64,000 nucleotides of DNA from Prorocentrum cordatum. Its lineage: Eukaryota > Sar > Dinophyceae > Prorocentrales > Prorocentraceae. Every line of letters starts with the position of its first letter. Within the stretch, counting starts at the first letter, position 1. The stretch is taken from the NCBI GenBank assembly GCA_963575745.1, contig CAUYUJ010017849.1:590923-654922 (forward strand). Reading direction: 5' to 3'. A program made the position numbers and the translations under genes. Positions 50,106 to 62,035 of the stretch are shown one piece after another. The notes under the pieces are model-generated. The model ran no database searches, was not told the origin of the DNA, and saw nothing but the letters and a program-made list of their open reading frames with translations.

Positions 50106-52639
50106 GCTTTTTTGTAATGCGATTTACATTTGATTCTGGCCCATCGTCCACACCAAAGATACACTCGTACCATCCCAGCCAGGCCGTGTTCGACCCCCCC
50201 GCTTTCCTGTACAAAACAAACTATGCGCGCACACTCGTTCACCAAAACATCAGCAATTCTCAATAATCACTTGCAAACGCATGGAACGAAATGCGCACGC
50301 GCGCGTCGTCGCGCACGCATGCCGAAATCCTTCAACAACCTTAGATTTCTCAGAGATTCCACAGTCGAGTGTCCCGAACAAACTTAGCAGCATGTGGTGT
50401 TACAACGTCAGTTTATGAGACAAGGTCTGTGCGCGCTCTTGCGAGTTCTGAAAACAAGCCACATCTTTTCAAAGTTCTCATGAATATCAACCAAACGGGC
50501 CCCACGCTCGCGCATGTCGAGATCATTCGAACGTCCTTGTTGTGCGCGTGCTGGGATGTCAAAATCCTTCCAAACCTTCATCGACGACGCGAGGACCATC
50601 ATCGTCATCGGCCTTATCAGCATCGGCGCCGTCATTGGCCTTGCCGTCGCCGTCGTCATCATCGCCATCGTCGTCACCATCATCGCTACTATCATCATCG
50701 CGTCTACCAGTGGCGACGTCGCCATGGTACCGCGTCCGCCCAACGCATCGACTCGCATTGAAGCGCCCGCGCGTCAGCGCGGCCTGCGAGACGCGCTGGG
50801 AAGTACCCAGCGGTCAGCACCACTGCGGTCGCGTCGGCCCTGTTAAACTAGCTGGCCGCGTGCGAGCATGCGCGGGCTAGCGCGGCCGCAGAGATGCACC
50901 AGCCAGGACCAAATACTCAGAATTTTCTGCGCCACGTTTGATTGCGCCTTTCTGAGAATAAATTCGGATCTACCGCCCTCCACGGCCGTAACTATCGACC
51001 CACCTGGTGATGTGCAAGTTACATGTATTTCAGTCCCAGTTTTAATTTTGAATATGAATTCATACGGTCCAGCGAAACCGGGTTCGACCCCCCTATCATC
51101 TTCATCCAAAAAACACCATGCTCGCATATTCCCTGGTCACAAACCATCAGTTTGAAGAATCTTCGCAGGGCGAAATGCGATGTAAATGCACACGTGGTCG
51201 TCGTCGAGCCACTCGCGCACTTTGCGCAGGAATTGGAAATCCAAGTGTCATCGCGCGTCGAGGAAAAAAACCACGACGAGGCCAATGCGGTTGTAGATGC
51301 CGTGCGACCAGGCGAGAACGTAGAAATAGACGCGGGTCCCAGCTAACAGTGTTCGAATCAGTGAATCGACGCTATTTTCAGTACTTCCATTCCACGGAAG
51401 CCTACTGTTGCACAGCTTGCGCTTGTCAGCCATGAGTCAAGTGTCAGTTGCCAGTGCTGTTTTCTATGCAGGTTTGTAAGCTGTGTTGCCCTTGACTGGT
51501 TAATGTTTCTTCATTTGCAGATTTGGCCGTGCGATTGCCAATTTGCTCCCGCATACTGTCTGTTTGAACTGAACACAAGAACGTCGCATCGATGTCTCCA
51601 ATCACGAGTCGTGCTGTTGTAACTCAGTTCAGGCGATGCCAGGAATACATCGAGAAAGTTGGAGCAGTGGAGGAAGTCTGTAAATCAATCGGGTTCCGGG
51701 CATTCTGAGGCGTTGGTTGGCCAATTTGGTTGATGTCCGTTCGGAAACAGATGAGTGCTTCATTTTGTGAGCACGAGCCTGTTCGAGCAAGTTCAACCAG
51801 TCACCGCTGCAGAAGACATTAAATGGGAGTTTTGCTCATTTCATCCGAGTGTTTCGGAGGATGTTTCACCGTCTTTATTTAGCAAGATGAGCAATTCGAT
51901 AGAATTCGCGCAAATTGGGCAACATTGTCATTCCAAAGCACGTTGGGGCAATTGGTTTAATTCGTTTTGTCTGTTATGTTGAATTTCTTGTTTCTACGCA
52001 CATAGGTCATCGTTTGAATTGTTAGTCATTGGTACATTATGTTTCGCATACGCAAAATACGCCCCACCCATGTATTGGCGTAGTCTTAGTATGTTGAATT
52101 AGTTTGCTTGTGAAATCGGTTGGGTTACGCAGGATGAGGAAACACAGCAAGGACATGGTCATTTTGGTATCGAAGTGTGTTCTTGGCCACGCGGGAGTTT
52201 TGTTTTGATTTTTTTCTTGGCAAAACATGGTTCGAGCGCATTGAGCAAGTAGCGGCGTCTTGATGTGTTTGACACATGCAATGCGTGAAACAAATTGGGT
52301 AATTTCAGGAAGTTCGCTTGTGCATAGCATTCTCGGGGTATTTTTCTCTGCCAGATTTGTGTTTCGAATCTACAGTCTGGACCACTTAAGTATATGCTCG
52401 TTCCAGCAAGTTGACCAGGTGCGAGTACGTAGTTGAAATATTTTCAGATTTTGCGCATTGCAGGCAGGTCCCGTAACTTGGAAAGAATTTGCATTGCAGA
52501 GTCGGTAGTAATGTGTGTTGGGTAAGCGAAGCATTGGGGTTTGTAAAATTCGCACGTTGACGCGATTCCGGCAGTTGTTTGGTTGAAGTACGCATTTGCT
52601 TAGCTCTGTTCAGCAAAGCAAGCATGTTTCAGGTAATAA
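50106..52639. other. AT-richer unique-looking region without a supported gene
   Basis: Lower GC than most of the window, especially 51440-52630. A GTC/ATC-rich patch lies at 50580-50710. The segments beginning TTCGACCCCCC at about 50186 and 51084 are diverged copies of one another over about 65 bp (both continue to an ATGC(G/T)CGCA block and end CATCAG). Open frames are short. No tRNA or rRNA was recognised. Confidence 0.45.
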
Positions 52640-52686
52640 GCTTCTTAAGCTTTGCGTGTATATATATATATATACCTATATACGAT
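52640..52686. repeat. (TA)n microsatellite at the left edge of copy B
   Basis: TATATATATATATATAC at about 52660-52676, then the element head. Confidence 0.85.
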
Positions 52687-54392
52687 CCTATACGACCACC
52701 CTTCGGGTGATAAGGAGGTTCGGGGGAAGAACCAACGTCTCACTCGATCGGTCTCGCTATCGATCTTACTATTGATCTCAGTATCGGTCTCGCTCGATCG
52801 ATCTCACTCGATCGATCTCACAATCGATATTACTCGATATATTTCACAATCGATATGACTATCGATCTCACAATCGATCTCACTATCGATATCACTATCG
52901 ATCTCACAATCTACTCACATTCGGTCTCATTATCGGTATCCTTATCGATATCACAATCGATCTCACAATCAACGTCATCATCATCATCATCGACATCATC
53001 GTCATCAACGTCATCAACGTCATCAACGTCATCTACATCATCATCATCGGGACACCATCATCATCATCACCTCATCACCATCATCATTAACATCATCATC
53101 ACCATCATCATCATCATCATCGGGGCACCATCATCGTCACCATCATCATCGTCATCACCATCGGGACACTATCGTCATCATCGGAACACCACCAGCATCA
53201 TTATCATCAACATCATCATCATTTCATTACCATCATCATGAACAACACCGTCAACATCATCATCATCATCATCGGGACACCGTCATCATCGGGACACCAT
53301 CATCATCATCAACAGCATCATCACCGGGACGCCATCATCATTGTTACCATCATCATCACCATCATCATCATCATCGGGACACCATCGTCATTATCAACAT
53401 CAGCATCATCATCATCTGGCCACCAGCATGAAAATCATCATCACCTCATCATCATCCTTATCATCAAAATCATCATCATCGAACACCATCATCGTCATCA
53501 TCATCATCATCGGGACATCATCATCACCCCCATCAGCATCAACAGTATCATCATCAACCGCATCATCATTATACTCGGGACACCACCATCACCATCTTAA
53601 TCATCAACGTCTCGTCATCTCATCATCAACATCATCATCATCATCCACATCATCATCATCAGCATCATCATCATCGGTACATCAGCAGCATCATCATCAT
53701 CAAAATCATCATCATTGGGACACCATCATCATCACCACCATGGCCATCATGATCATCATCACGATCATCACCACCATCGGGACACTCTCATCGTCACCAT
53801 TCTAATCATCAACATCATCATCGGGACACCATCATCATCATTGGAACACCACCATCATCATCATTTCATCATCATCACCACGGACAGCATCATCAGCATT
53901 ATCACCATCGGGACACCATCATCATCATCATCAGCAACATCATCATCAACGTCATCATTATCGGGACACCGTCATCATCGTCACCATCGTCATCATCACC
54001 ATCACCATCATCAGCATCTGGACACCATCATCATCAACATCAGAATCATCATCATCGGGCCACCACCATCAAAATCATCATCACCCCATCCTGATCTTTA
54101 TCAAAAACATCATCGTTTCCATCATCATCATCATCATCATCATCATCGGGGCACCATCATCATCACCATCATCATCATCAACAGCATCATCATCAACCTC
54201 ATCATCAGCATCATCATCGAGACACCATCATCATCATCATCATCATCTCATCATCTCGTCGTCATCAACATTATCAGGATCATCAACATCATCTTTCATC
54301 ATCATTTGGACACCAGCATCATCATCAACATCATCACCATCGGGACACTTTCATCATCACCACCATGGCCATCATCATCATCATCAACTCCG

Positions 54393-54427
<35 letters not shown>

Positions 54428-54428
54428 G

Positions 54429-54484
<56 letters not shown>

Positions 54485-54700
54485 GGGACACCGATGGGAC
54501 ACCGGCGGGACACCTGCGGGACACCGCGCGGCACCGGTTGCCAGAAGGGAGACTTTTGGTCCTGCCGCGCCTCAGCCAGAGGCGGGACATTTCGCGCCCG
54601 CCCACGCAGCGTCGCCTCGCCCGCACGCACGGCACGCACGAACACGAAACCGAAACCGATTTCCCGGTAGGGGGGCTTTCCGTTCCACTTCGATCTCACC
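52687..54700 (+). mobile_element. 2 kb repeat element, copy B
   Basis: Same head, TCGATCTCAC minisatellite, ATC/CGGGACACC core and tail as 47747-49828. The head matches almost exactly over about 40 bp, and copy A carries a 4 bp extra in GGGGGGAGGGAGGAACC. The core differs in triplet number and order. The tail differs by substitutions and one 6 bp indel. Spacing between copy starts is 4940 bp. Confidence 0.75.
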
Positions 54701-55080
54701 TTTTCACCTCCGATATATTCAAGTAGTGTCGCAAAACCGTTCGTGCAGGAATAACATCTAGGTTCGGTTGATGGGTATACGAAACACGAGCAATATATTC
54801 AAACCTAGCTTAGATTAACTATTTGTGCCAGATACGTGGGCCAGGACATACTCATTGAATATACTTACATACACATGTATATACTTGTGTCGAAATCCGG
54901 AATCGATTGGCAACCATATTGCACATCGTATATGGCATCACACATGTTAACATAGCTGGGGTCCACATGCCAAGAGTCATACGTTTGTTTCCCACATCTG
55001 CTTTCTTTTATTTATGTACAACTATTTCCACAAGTTTCCCATCATCCGCCAGCCCTAATATTTGCTCAGGCTCTACTTTT
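54701..55080. other. AT-richer intergenic
   Basis: Mixed sequence after copy B; no gene, repeat or RNA recognised. Confidence 0.4.
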
Positions 55081-56035
55081 TTCTTCTTGCTGCCTCCTCC
55101 CCTTCTTCCTTCCCTCCTTGCACCTTTGCTATTGTGTCCCGCACCTCGCCCTCCTCTTCCTCCTCCTTCTCCTCCTCCTCGTCCTCCTCCTCCTCCTCCT
55201 CATCCTCCCCTTGATTTCCCCAAAGTACCGCAGTTTGGTTTTGCACGCCGCCTGGCTTCGACGCGTCGGGCACCGCCGCTGTCGATGTCGCCGTCGCCCG
55301 AGTCGGTGGCCCTGACGAGGCGGGTGCGGCGACAGTACCGGTGCCGAAACATGCCTAGAGTCCAGAAAACATTGGGTGCAACTCCAACATGGCTGGCTGA
55401 TGCTGTGGGGGCGCCACTCAAAGATGTGCCGTACACTAAACCTGCCAGGCGGGGCCTGCGCATGTTGCTGTGCGCTTCAGGTTTGGCGTCGGCTTCAGCT
55501 GAGGGTGCGCCGCGAAGCGCCGTGAGGCCAGCTCACCTGAGTCGACTTTCCGCTCGCATGGGTGTTTCCCTCCCTCCCTCCCCCCCCGTACCCCTTTTGC
55601 CCCCTTCCGAGCCCACCAGAGAGTCGTAGAAGTTCCCTCCAACATTCTCCTCCCTCCCACCCGCACACCTCCCTTTTTCCGCCTTGCTCTCCTGTTCCTT
55701 CTGCTGCTGCTGCTCTGGCTTCTTCTCCCTTCTTCTCCTCCTCCTCCTCCTCCTCTTCCTACTCATCTTCCTACTCATCTTCCTACTCATCTTCCTCCCC
55801 CTCCTCCTCATCCTCCTCCTCCTCTCCCTCTTCCTTCTCTTCCTCCTCTTCCTCCTCTTCCTCCTCTTCCTCCTCTTCCTCCTCATCCTCCTCCTACTGT
55901 TTCTCCTCCTGCTCCTCCTCCTCTTTCTCCTCCTCCTCCTCCTTCCCCTCCTCCTCCACCTCCTCCTCTTCCTCCTTTTGCTCCTCCTCCTCCTCATTAT
56001 CCTCCTCCTCCTCCTCCTCCTCCTCTTCCTCCTCA
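55081..56035. repeat. CTC/CTT-rich regions flanking mixed sequence
   Basis: CTC-rich at 55085-55210 and 55710-56035; in the latter, TCTTCCTACTCATCTTCCTA repeats at 55758-55795. The stretch 55210-55630 has an open plus frame without a recognisable domain, which I leave uncalled. Confidence 0.7.
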
Positions 56036-58080
56036 CCCATGACACTTTTAGTTTGCTCGCGTTCGAACGTGCACGCACCCCTGCAGGTCCGAATGGCTCC
56101 GTTTCCTGCGCCGCGGGGGGAAAGGGCGTCACCCTGACGGTAAAAGTACCCAGAGGGCAAATCGCATCCAAGGTTGACGTTTCATCTCCATGGTGATAGT
56201 TATTTTTTGGATGTTCGAGATGTTTCATCAATGCGGGCAGGCTGTTCATAGGCTATTGGGCTTTTGTCGAAGGGTGCCGCCTTGAGGAGAACATATTGCG
56301 AGCAAGCGATGCTATGCAAGCCAGCGCGGAGGCGCCACAGAGGTCCTATGCAGTTGAGCGCGGAGGTGCGAGAGAGGTCCTGTGCTCGTTGAGAGGAGTA
56401 TCCACCACCAGTAGGCCTTCAGAGGCTCAGTGTGGTCCCAGACCTTGATGGGTGTCCGCCCGCTCTTGGCCAGGCTGGAAGGACACATCGTCGACATATC
56501 CACGGAGATCTGGGCCGAAGATGGGCTTTCGGAGGTCTGGTGGTGCATGCTGTCCATCTCCTCATGCGCGACCTTGCCACGGCAGGGCTTGTCCTGCTCT
56601 GTCTGCCTTTCCGCAAGTTCCGCCTCGCTTCCTCCCTGTCCTCTTTTCTCCACCTCCCAGGCCTCTCCTACCCCCCGTCCCAGACATCCGTCGTCGTGAT
56701 TATGCCTCGGCGTGGCTCCCAGAGGTCTGAGCCCTTTCCCTGGGACGGCGATCTTTTGCGGCGGTCCCAGTGGCCCAGTGGGGGTCCCAGATGCCCAAAC
56801 CGGCCCCGAAGACACCGACCAGCCACCGTGACTTTTGCACGACGCGAGGATGTCAGGGTCCCCCCCCGTCGCTGCCCGCCCCTGCTCCCGACGGGCTGGC
56901 GCCTCCGCTCCCACAAGCCAGCCCCGGGGGGAGGGCATGCCGCCGCTGCGCCCCGCGGTGGGCTTCTGCATCCAGACGGAGACCGCGGGGCGCGCGCGCG
57001 GAAGATCCTCCTCCTCCTCCTCTTCCTCCTCCTCCTCCTCTGCCGCCTCCTCCTTCCCTTTTCCTCCTCCTCCTTCTTCTCCTCCTCCTCCTCCACGTCC
57101 ACGTCCATCAGGGAATTGCCGCCGCGACGGATGAGAGGATCGACGCGGCCGCAACACCATTGTGGAATGAGTTGGAACACTGTTCTGTGAATCATGCGTG
57201 GGCCTGATAGTAGAGCGACCTTTGCCAGCAGCACGCAGCAGTTGCCCGTTGTCGGGCGCTCAGGCCCCACCCCGCTGAGTCCCCTCGCGTGGACACTCTT
57301 GCGGGCACCGTCACCGTCAGCGTCTACGTCCATCAGGGAGGCGACTCCGGCTTTCAGGTGCAAGGGCCTGGCCCAGCGTCTGCTTGCTTGTTGCCTTTTT
57401 TCAGAGGGGGGCAGGGGTGTCGGGGCCCTTTGCTGCTTGCCAGCTGTCTTGGCGGCCTTGGCTCTGCTGCATCATTTGCGGGCTCTCTGGGGCCACCTGG
57501 CGGGGCGGCCTGGGGCGCGGAAGATCATCCCATCCACGATGCCCCACGTCCTGGGACAAATTGAGACAAATCGAAGAGCAGCAGCAGCAGCAGTCGCTTT
57601 TGAAGACAAATCGAGACTGCTGCCTGTTCTCTGCTACAGAAAAAGATCGAAGCAGACGCTATCGACACCCTAGAAGACGTCGTGGAGAACGGATCTGGGG
57701 GAAGCACGACCGGACGCGCAGGGCAGCCACGGTGCCGCTCCGCCGACACCTCGAGCGGAAGTTCCTTTTGCGGAAATCGGTTTTGTTTTTTTCCCTGCTT
57801 CATTGGGGCGCCCCCAGCAAGAGGAGAAGAACAGCAGTGGGAGGAGGTTTCGATACGATGTGCGCGCCTGTGTCGGGCGATGAGATCTACACATTCGCAG
57901 GCACTGGTCAGGCTCATCCTGGGCCCAGGATTGATATTCGTGCCATCCTCGCCAAGCCAGGGGGGCCTATGCCCAGGATGGGCCTTGCTAGGGGCGGTGG
58001 ATATGTAAATTAATTCCTGAGCAGTCTCTTCTGAAACGCACTCGGTGGCGACTGCGAGTGCGAGTGGCAGAGCGGATGCA
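56036..58080. other. Mixed sequence, possible but unsupported exons
   Basis: Open stretches exist on both strands: minus 56312-56640 (including SSAQISVDMSTMCPSSLAKS) and plus 57840-58013 (DEIYTFAGTGQAHPGPR). The (CAG)n run at 57577-57594 and CTC arrays near 57010 and 57090 interrupt them. TACGTCCATCAGGGA at about 57324 resembles CACGTCCATCAGGGA at about 57099. Without splice sites or a family match I call no gene. Confidence 0.35.
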
Positions 58081-58084
58081 TCAT

Positions 58085-58265
58085 GTCGACACTCGTTTGT
58101 GCTCGTCTTCGTCGTCGTCGATTCCGTCGTCGTCGTCGTCGTCGCCGTCATGAGGAGGAGGAGGAGGAGGAGGAAGAGGAGGAGGAGGAGGAGGACCTGA
58201 GGAGGAGGAGGAGGACCTGAGGAGGAGGAGGAGGAGGAGGAGGAGGAGGAGGAGGAGGAGGAGGA
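58085..58265. repeat. (GTC)n then (GGA)n array
   Basis: GTC triplets at 58107-58145 and GGA at 58153-58265, with GGACCTGA repeated twice inside the latter. Confidence 0.88.
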
Positions 58266-58479
58266 GTAGGAGTGGGAGTAGGAGTCAAGCTAGCCAGTCA
58301 AGCATGGCATGCCCACTCCCACCGGCACTCCCACAGCATAAGAAACTGTGCTTGCGCAACTGGGGACCGAAATCAGATCGGCAATGTGGTTTGCCATAGC
58401 TGATGCAGCCGCGATAGCGGTTGCCGATTGGACATTCTTGGCGCGTCTCAAAGACTGCGGTGGTATTTCAACACGAGCC

Positions 58480-58755
58480 GAGGAGGCCCCAGGAAGCCCT
58501 TGGAGGCCCCTGGAGGCCTCAGGAGGCCCCGTGCGGTTGCAGGAAACCCCAGCGAACTCCAGGAAACCCCAGGAGGCTTTAGGAGGGCCCAGGAAGCTCC
58601 GGGAGGTTCAGGAGGCTCCAGGAGGCTCCAGGAAGCCTCGTGGAGTCTCAGGAATCCCCAGAATTCAACAGGAGGCCCCAGGAGGATCCACGAGGCCCTG
58701 GGGAAACCCCAGGATGTTCCAGGAGATCCTTGGAGGCCCCAGGGGGCCCTAGGCG
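58480..58755 (+). repeat. Degenerate CCAGGAGGC repeat
   Basis: Motifs AGGAGGCCCCAGGA and variants every 9-18 bp. Possibly a diverged relative of the CCCCAAGAG family. Confidence 0.75.
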
Positions 58756-58860
58756 CTCGCCAAATTGGCAAGCGAAAAATGTACGCCGCGCCTTAGCGGG
58801 AGCGCAACTTTCAGAAAACATGCGCGCAGCGCCGAAGCGGGAACGACATTTCGCCCTGTC

Positions 58861-59280
58861 GCGCGCGATGTGCACCGCGCCCCATTCCTGCCACGCATTT
58901 CGTAAAGCCGACGACATGAGAGTCCTCGTTGAGAAGAAACATGTCGACTTTGTATTGGTTTTTGAGAGGTAGGATGGCCCCTCCCGCTTGGGGTTGCCCC
59001 AGACGTCCGCGCGCGATGTGCGCCGCGTCCCATTCCTGCTACGCATTTCGCATCGTCGACGACAAGATAGGCCATGTTAATAGAAAAAGAGAGACTTCGT
59101 ACTGATTTTTTACAGTCCGGATGGGAGGGCCCGGATTGACGTCCGCGCGCGATGTGCGCCGCGTCTCATTCCTGCCACGCATCTCGCATCGTCGACGACA
59201 AGACCGGTCATGTTGAGAGGAACAACGGGAACAGTGTATTGATTTTTGACAATGAGGATGGGACCACCGTGATGGGGTTG
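58861..59280 (+). repeat. Three tandem copies of a 136-148 bp unit
   Basis: GCGCGCGATGTGC starts at 58861, 59009 and 59145. Each copy continues with CATTCCTGC(C/T)ACGCAT(T/C)TCG and a GACGACA block. An upstream partial may start near 58824. Confidence 0.88.
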
Positions 59281-59337
59281 CTACTGGCCAGACAGGGGAA
59301 AGTAAGAGTGCATTCGAATAAGGAATAAGGATCGGAT

Positions 59338-59465
59338 GAGGAGGAGGAGGAGGAGGAGGAGGAGGAGGAGGAGGAGGAGGAGGAGGCGGACGAGGAGGAG
59401 GACCTCAGGAGGAGGAGGAGGAGGAGGAGGAGGATCCGAGGAGGAGGAGGAGGATCTGAGGCGCA
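59338..59465 (+). repeat. (GGA)n array
   Basis: GGA triplets broken by GGCGGAC and GGATC(C/T)GAGG phrases. Confidence 0.9.
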
Positions 59466-59683
59466 GCTAGGAGGCCGCAAACGTCGGACAGGGCAGGGCT
59501 TCGAGAGCCAGCCTGCGGAAGCGCCCGAGCCGTGCCGAGGAGAGCACCGGGACTCCGCCCGGCCGCTGGTTCATCAACATGACCAGGCCTTTGGGGCTCC
59601 ACTCGGGCCGAACGAAAGGGGGGGATAGGGAAAGGGGGGGTCACGAAATCTGCAGCATGCAGCTGGTTTCGGCCCCACCGCCG

Positions 59684-59727
59684 GGCGCCGGGAGACGCCC
59701 ATGTATACATGGGCGTCTCCCGGCGCC
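59684..59727. repeat. Perfect 44 bp palindrome
   Basis: GGCGCCGGGAGACGCCCATG at the left meets its exact reverse complement across the centre GTATAC; all 22 bases of each arm match and the spacer is zero. Confidence 0.97.
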
Positions 59728-59783
59728 AGGAGGCGCTGGGAAAATCAGCTAAACACCCATTCCCTCCACCTTCCCTAGCGGAT

Positions 59784-59856
59784 CGAAGAATGAGACAAAT
59801 ATAAAGACTCAGAGGTCCGCGCGGACCTCCGAGTTTTTTGTTTATGTCATTCTTCG
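59784..59856. repeat. 73 bp near-palindrome with T-tract
   Basis: Outer arms CGAAGAATGA (59784-59793) and TCATTCTTCG (59847-59856) are exact. Inner arms ACTCAGAGGTCCGC and GCGGACCTCCGAGT differ at one place and meet with no spacer at 59820/59821. T6 follows the inner hairpin, so it resembles an intrinsic or Pol III-type terminator if transcribed. Confidence 0.9.
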
Positions 59857-60937
59857 TTCCCCTATTCCCCCCCTGCCCCCTCCGCCGTCCCCCCCTCCTG
59901 CGCCCTCCACCCTCTACCCTCCGCCGTGCACCCTCCGCCTTACGCCTTGTACCCTCCTCTCCATCCTCCAGCCTCCGCCCCCGCCTGTCCCTTCTCCACA
60001 GTCCACCCCCTCTTGCTCACCACTCATCACTCCTCCTCGGGGCCGCGCCTGGGGTGTCCAGGCGGTGTTCATGTCCTCGGTCGAGTCGGGGGGCGCGACG
60101 CGATGTCCAGGCCAGCGAACATAAGCCTGGCGTCGTGTGCCCGTGGCCGCCGTCGCTGCACTCTGTACCGCCGTTGTCTGCGCTCGAGGGCGGTCCTGAT
60201 CCTCTCGCCACGAAGGGATCCGTTCTTTGCCGCGCTCCCTGCCCCGGCAGTGAACCTCGCGCTGACCAGCGTGCCACGCTTCGGCTACGTGTAAAGGTGA
60301 CCCTTCGCCAGAGTGACCTGTAGTGCTGGCCCATGGGGCTCCCGCCAGCACTGGATGTCGCGCTTGGGTGGCTTGCATTTGGCCTCCCCCCCGGCACCCG
60401 CAAGCCGCGCACCAAAGGTCGCTCCTGCGCAGGGTCACTTGCGTGTCGCCGAGCGGTTCCTCTCGCCGCGCGCGCACGCTCGGAGTACAGCCCTCGCTGT
60501 CGCTCTTCCCGGCCCGTGGAGGAGCCTCCCGGGGGCACCCCCGCGGGGAAGGCGTGCCGAAGACGCCTCCCGCGAGTGGCCGCCGCCACCCCAGCCTTCT
60601 GGTGACGCCCGTGGTGGTGGCCCGCCCCCTCCTCCGCGGTCGCCCCCTCAGCGTTTGCCTCCACCGCTCTTGCCGCCGCCGCCGTCGCCGTCCTCGCCGC
60701 CGGCGCCGCCGCCGTCCTTGCCGTCGTCGCCGCCGCCGCTCTCGCCGACGCGGCCGCCGCTCTCATCGCCGCGGCCGCCGTCGGCGTCCGCCGCCGCCGC
60801 CGCCGCCGCTGCGCGCCGCAGCCGCCGCCGCCCTGTGCTCGGTTCGCAGTCCCGTGGCTCGGTTGGCCGCTTCGACCTCGCGGAGCGTCCACCAGCGCTG
60901 CGACTAAACAGGTGCGGTGGAGTGTCGTGCTATGCTT
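59857..60937. other. GC-rich region with dispersed repeat and GCC arrays
   Basis: About 60210-60340 holds the inverted counterpart of 19860-19960 (CGTGTAAAGGTGACCC and onward). CCG/GCC triplets fill 60610-60830. Open frames on both strands are Arg/Ala/Pro-rich and unsupported. Confidence 0.5.
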
Positions 60938-61122
60938 CGGCGGCGAGCGAGGGGGGAAAATGAGAAGGAGAAGGCCTTCTCAGAAGGAGGCGGAAACCCT
61001 CGCGCCTTCTGAGAAGTTTTTGTCTTCGGGGAAGGCTTAGAAAACTTCTCAGAAGGCCGGGGAACTTCCGAACCTTCTGAGAAGACCTTCTTCTTCTCAC
61101 TTCCCCCCCTCGCTCTCCGCCG
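60938..61122. repeat. 185 bp fold-back element
   Basis: The left arm from CGGCGGCGAGCGAGGGGGG and the right arm, read on the other strand from CGGCGGAGAGCGAGGGGGG, stay similar over almost the whole length. CTTCTCAGAAG/CTTCTGAGAAG palindromes occur four times at matching places (about 60976, 61005, 61044 and 61074). The centre lies near 61031. No target-site duplication is visible. Confidence 0.88.
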
Positions 61123-61979
61123 AGTGGTAATGGAAGCGGGGGCCGCGTGACCTCCAGCTGTCGGGTTACCCGTTGGGGAACATTGGGGCTATGTTTGGGC
61201 TCCCATCTGGTATTCTGGGCCTGCTTGGCAGTCTCCTGGGGCCCTGTTGGGCCATTTTGCAGCTCCATGGGACTATCTCACTCAGGGCGCTCTTGGGTCT
61301 ATGGCGTCTCCAGAGGCCGTCTTGGGGGCCTCTCCAGGTGGTCTTGAGGTCCTCTTGGGGTCATTGAGGGCCGTCATTTGGGCTGTCTTCGGCCGTCTCG
61401 GGGGCCCTCTCGGGGCCACCTCGGGCCCTCTTAGGGGTCCCTCTCGGGGCCTACTCGTGCCGTCTTGTGCTGCTACTGGGGGCCTCTTCGGCCGCCGTGG
61501 ACGCTCTCGAGTCCGAGAAGGGATTCCGGATGCCTCGGATCCGTGGTCGTCATCCTCCTCGTCGCTCGGCGTGCAGCGTCCCCAGGTGGGATGCAGCGAA
61601 GACCACCGGAGCTCTGTTTTTTTGGGGGGGGAAGGGCCAAACAGTGTTAAGTCGGGCATGTCCCTCTACAGGAGGAATCTTCGAGAATGGCGAAAGAATA
61701 GTCTAGGAGCGATTCGTCGTGTTACTTTTTGACTCTTTTGGAGTTTTGCTTTTGACATGTTTTGAACATTTTCTTCGAGAATCCGCCTGCAGGAGGACGT
61801 GCTTGACCTCAAAACAGTGCTGCAGCACTTGGCGCGCCAAAATAGTTACCCCTCCCGGCAGGCTGCGGGGGCCGCGAATTTTTTGGGTGCCCTCCGGCCC
61901 ACCCAGCCATCGTGCCCGAGTCGTGGGCAGGATGCCTCCTAGGGGGCTGTCGATGTCTCTCGGGAGGTCTCGCCCCTTG
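61123..61979. repeat. CTTGGGGCC family copy and mixed sequence
   Basis: GGGCCGTC and CTCTTGGGGTC motifs at 61190-61500, plus orientation. The rest to 61979 is mixed with no supported gene. Confidence 0.6.
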
Positions 61980-62035
61980 GTGGAGGAGGAGGGGGAGGAG
62001 GAGGAGGAGGAGGAGGAGGAGGAGGAGGAGGACGT
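61980..62035 (+). repeat. (GGA)n array
   Basis: GGA triplets at 61984-62031. Confidence 0.88.

Noticed and set aside
51070-51100. tRNA T-arm (GGGTTCGACCCCCC); also TTCGAACC near 63095 and GTTCGAATC near 51353
   Set aside because: No acceptor stem, D-arm or anticodon arm can be placed at the right distances.
47990-54490. His/Ser/Ile-rich proteins in the two ATC regions
   Set aside because: Triplet-repeat translation; copies A and B differ in triplet number and order without keeping any sequence.
57384-58013. Plus-strand gene ending GLARGGGYVN
   Set aside because: Only the last 50 residues look protein-like, the opposite strand is equally open, and no splice site or domain supports it.
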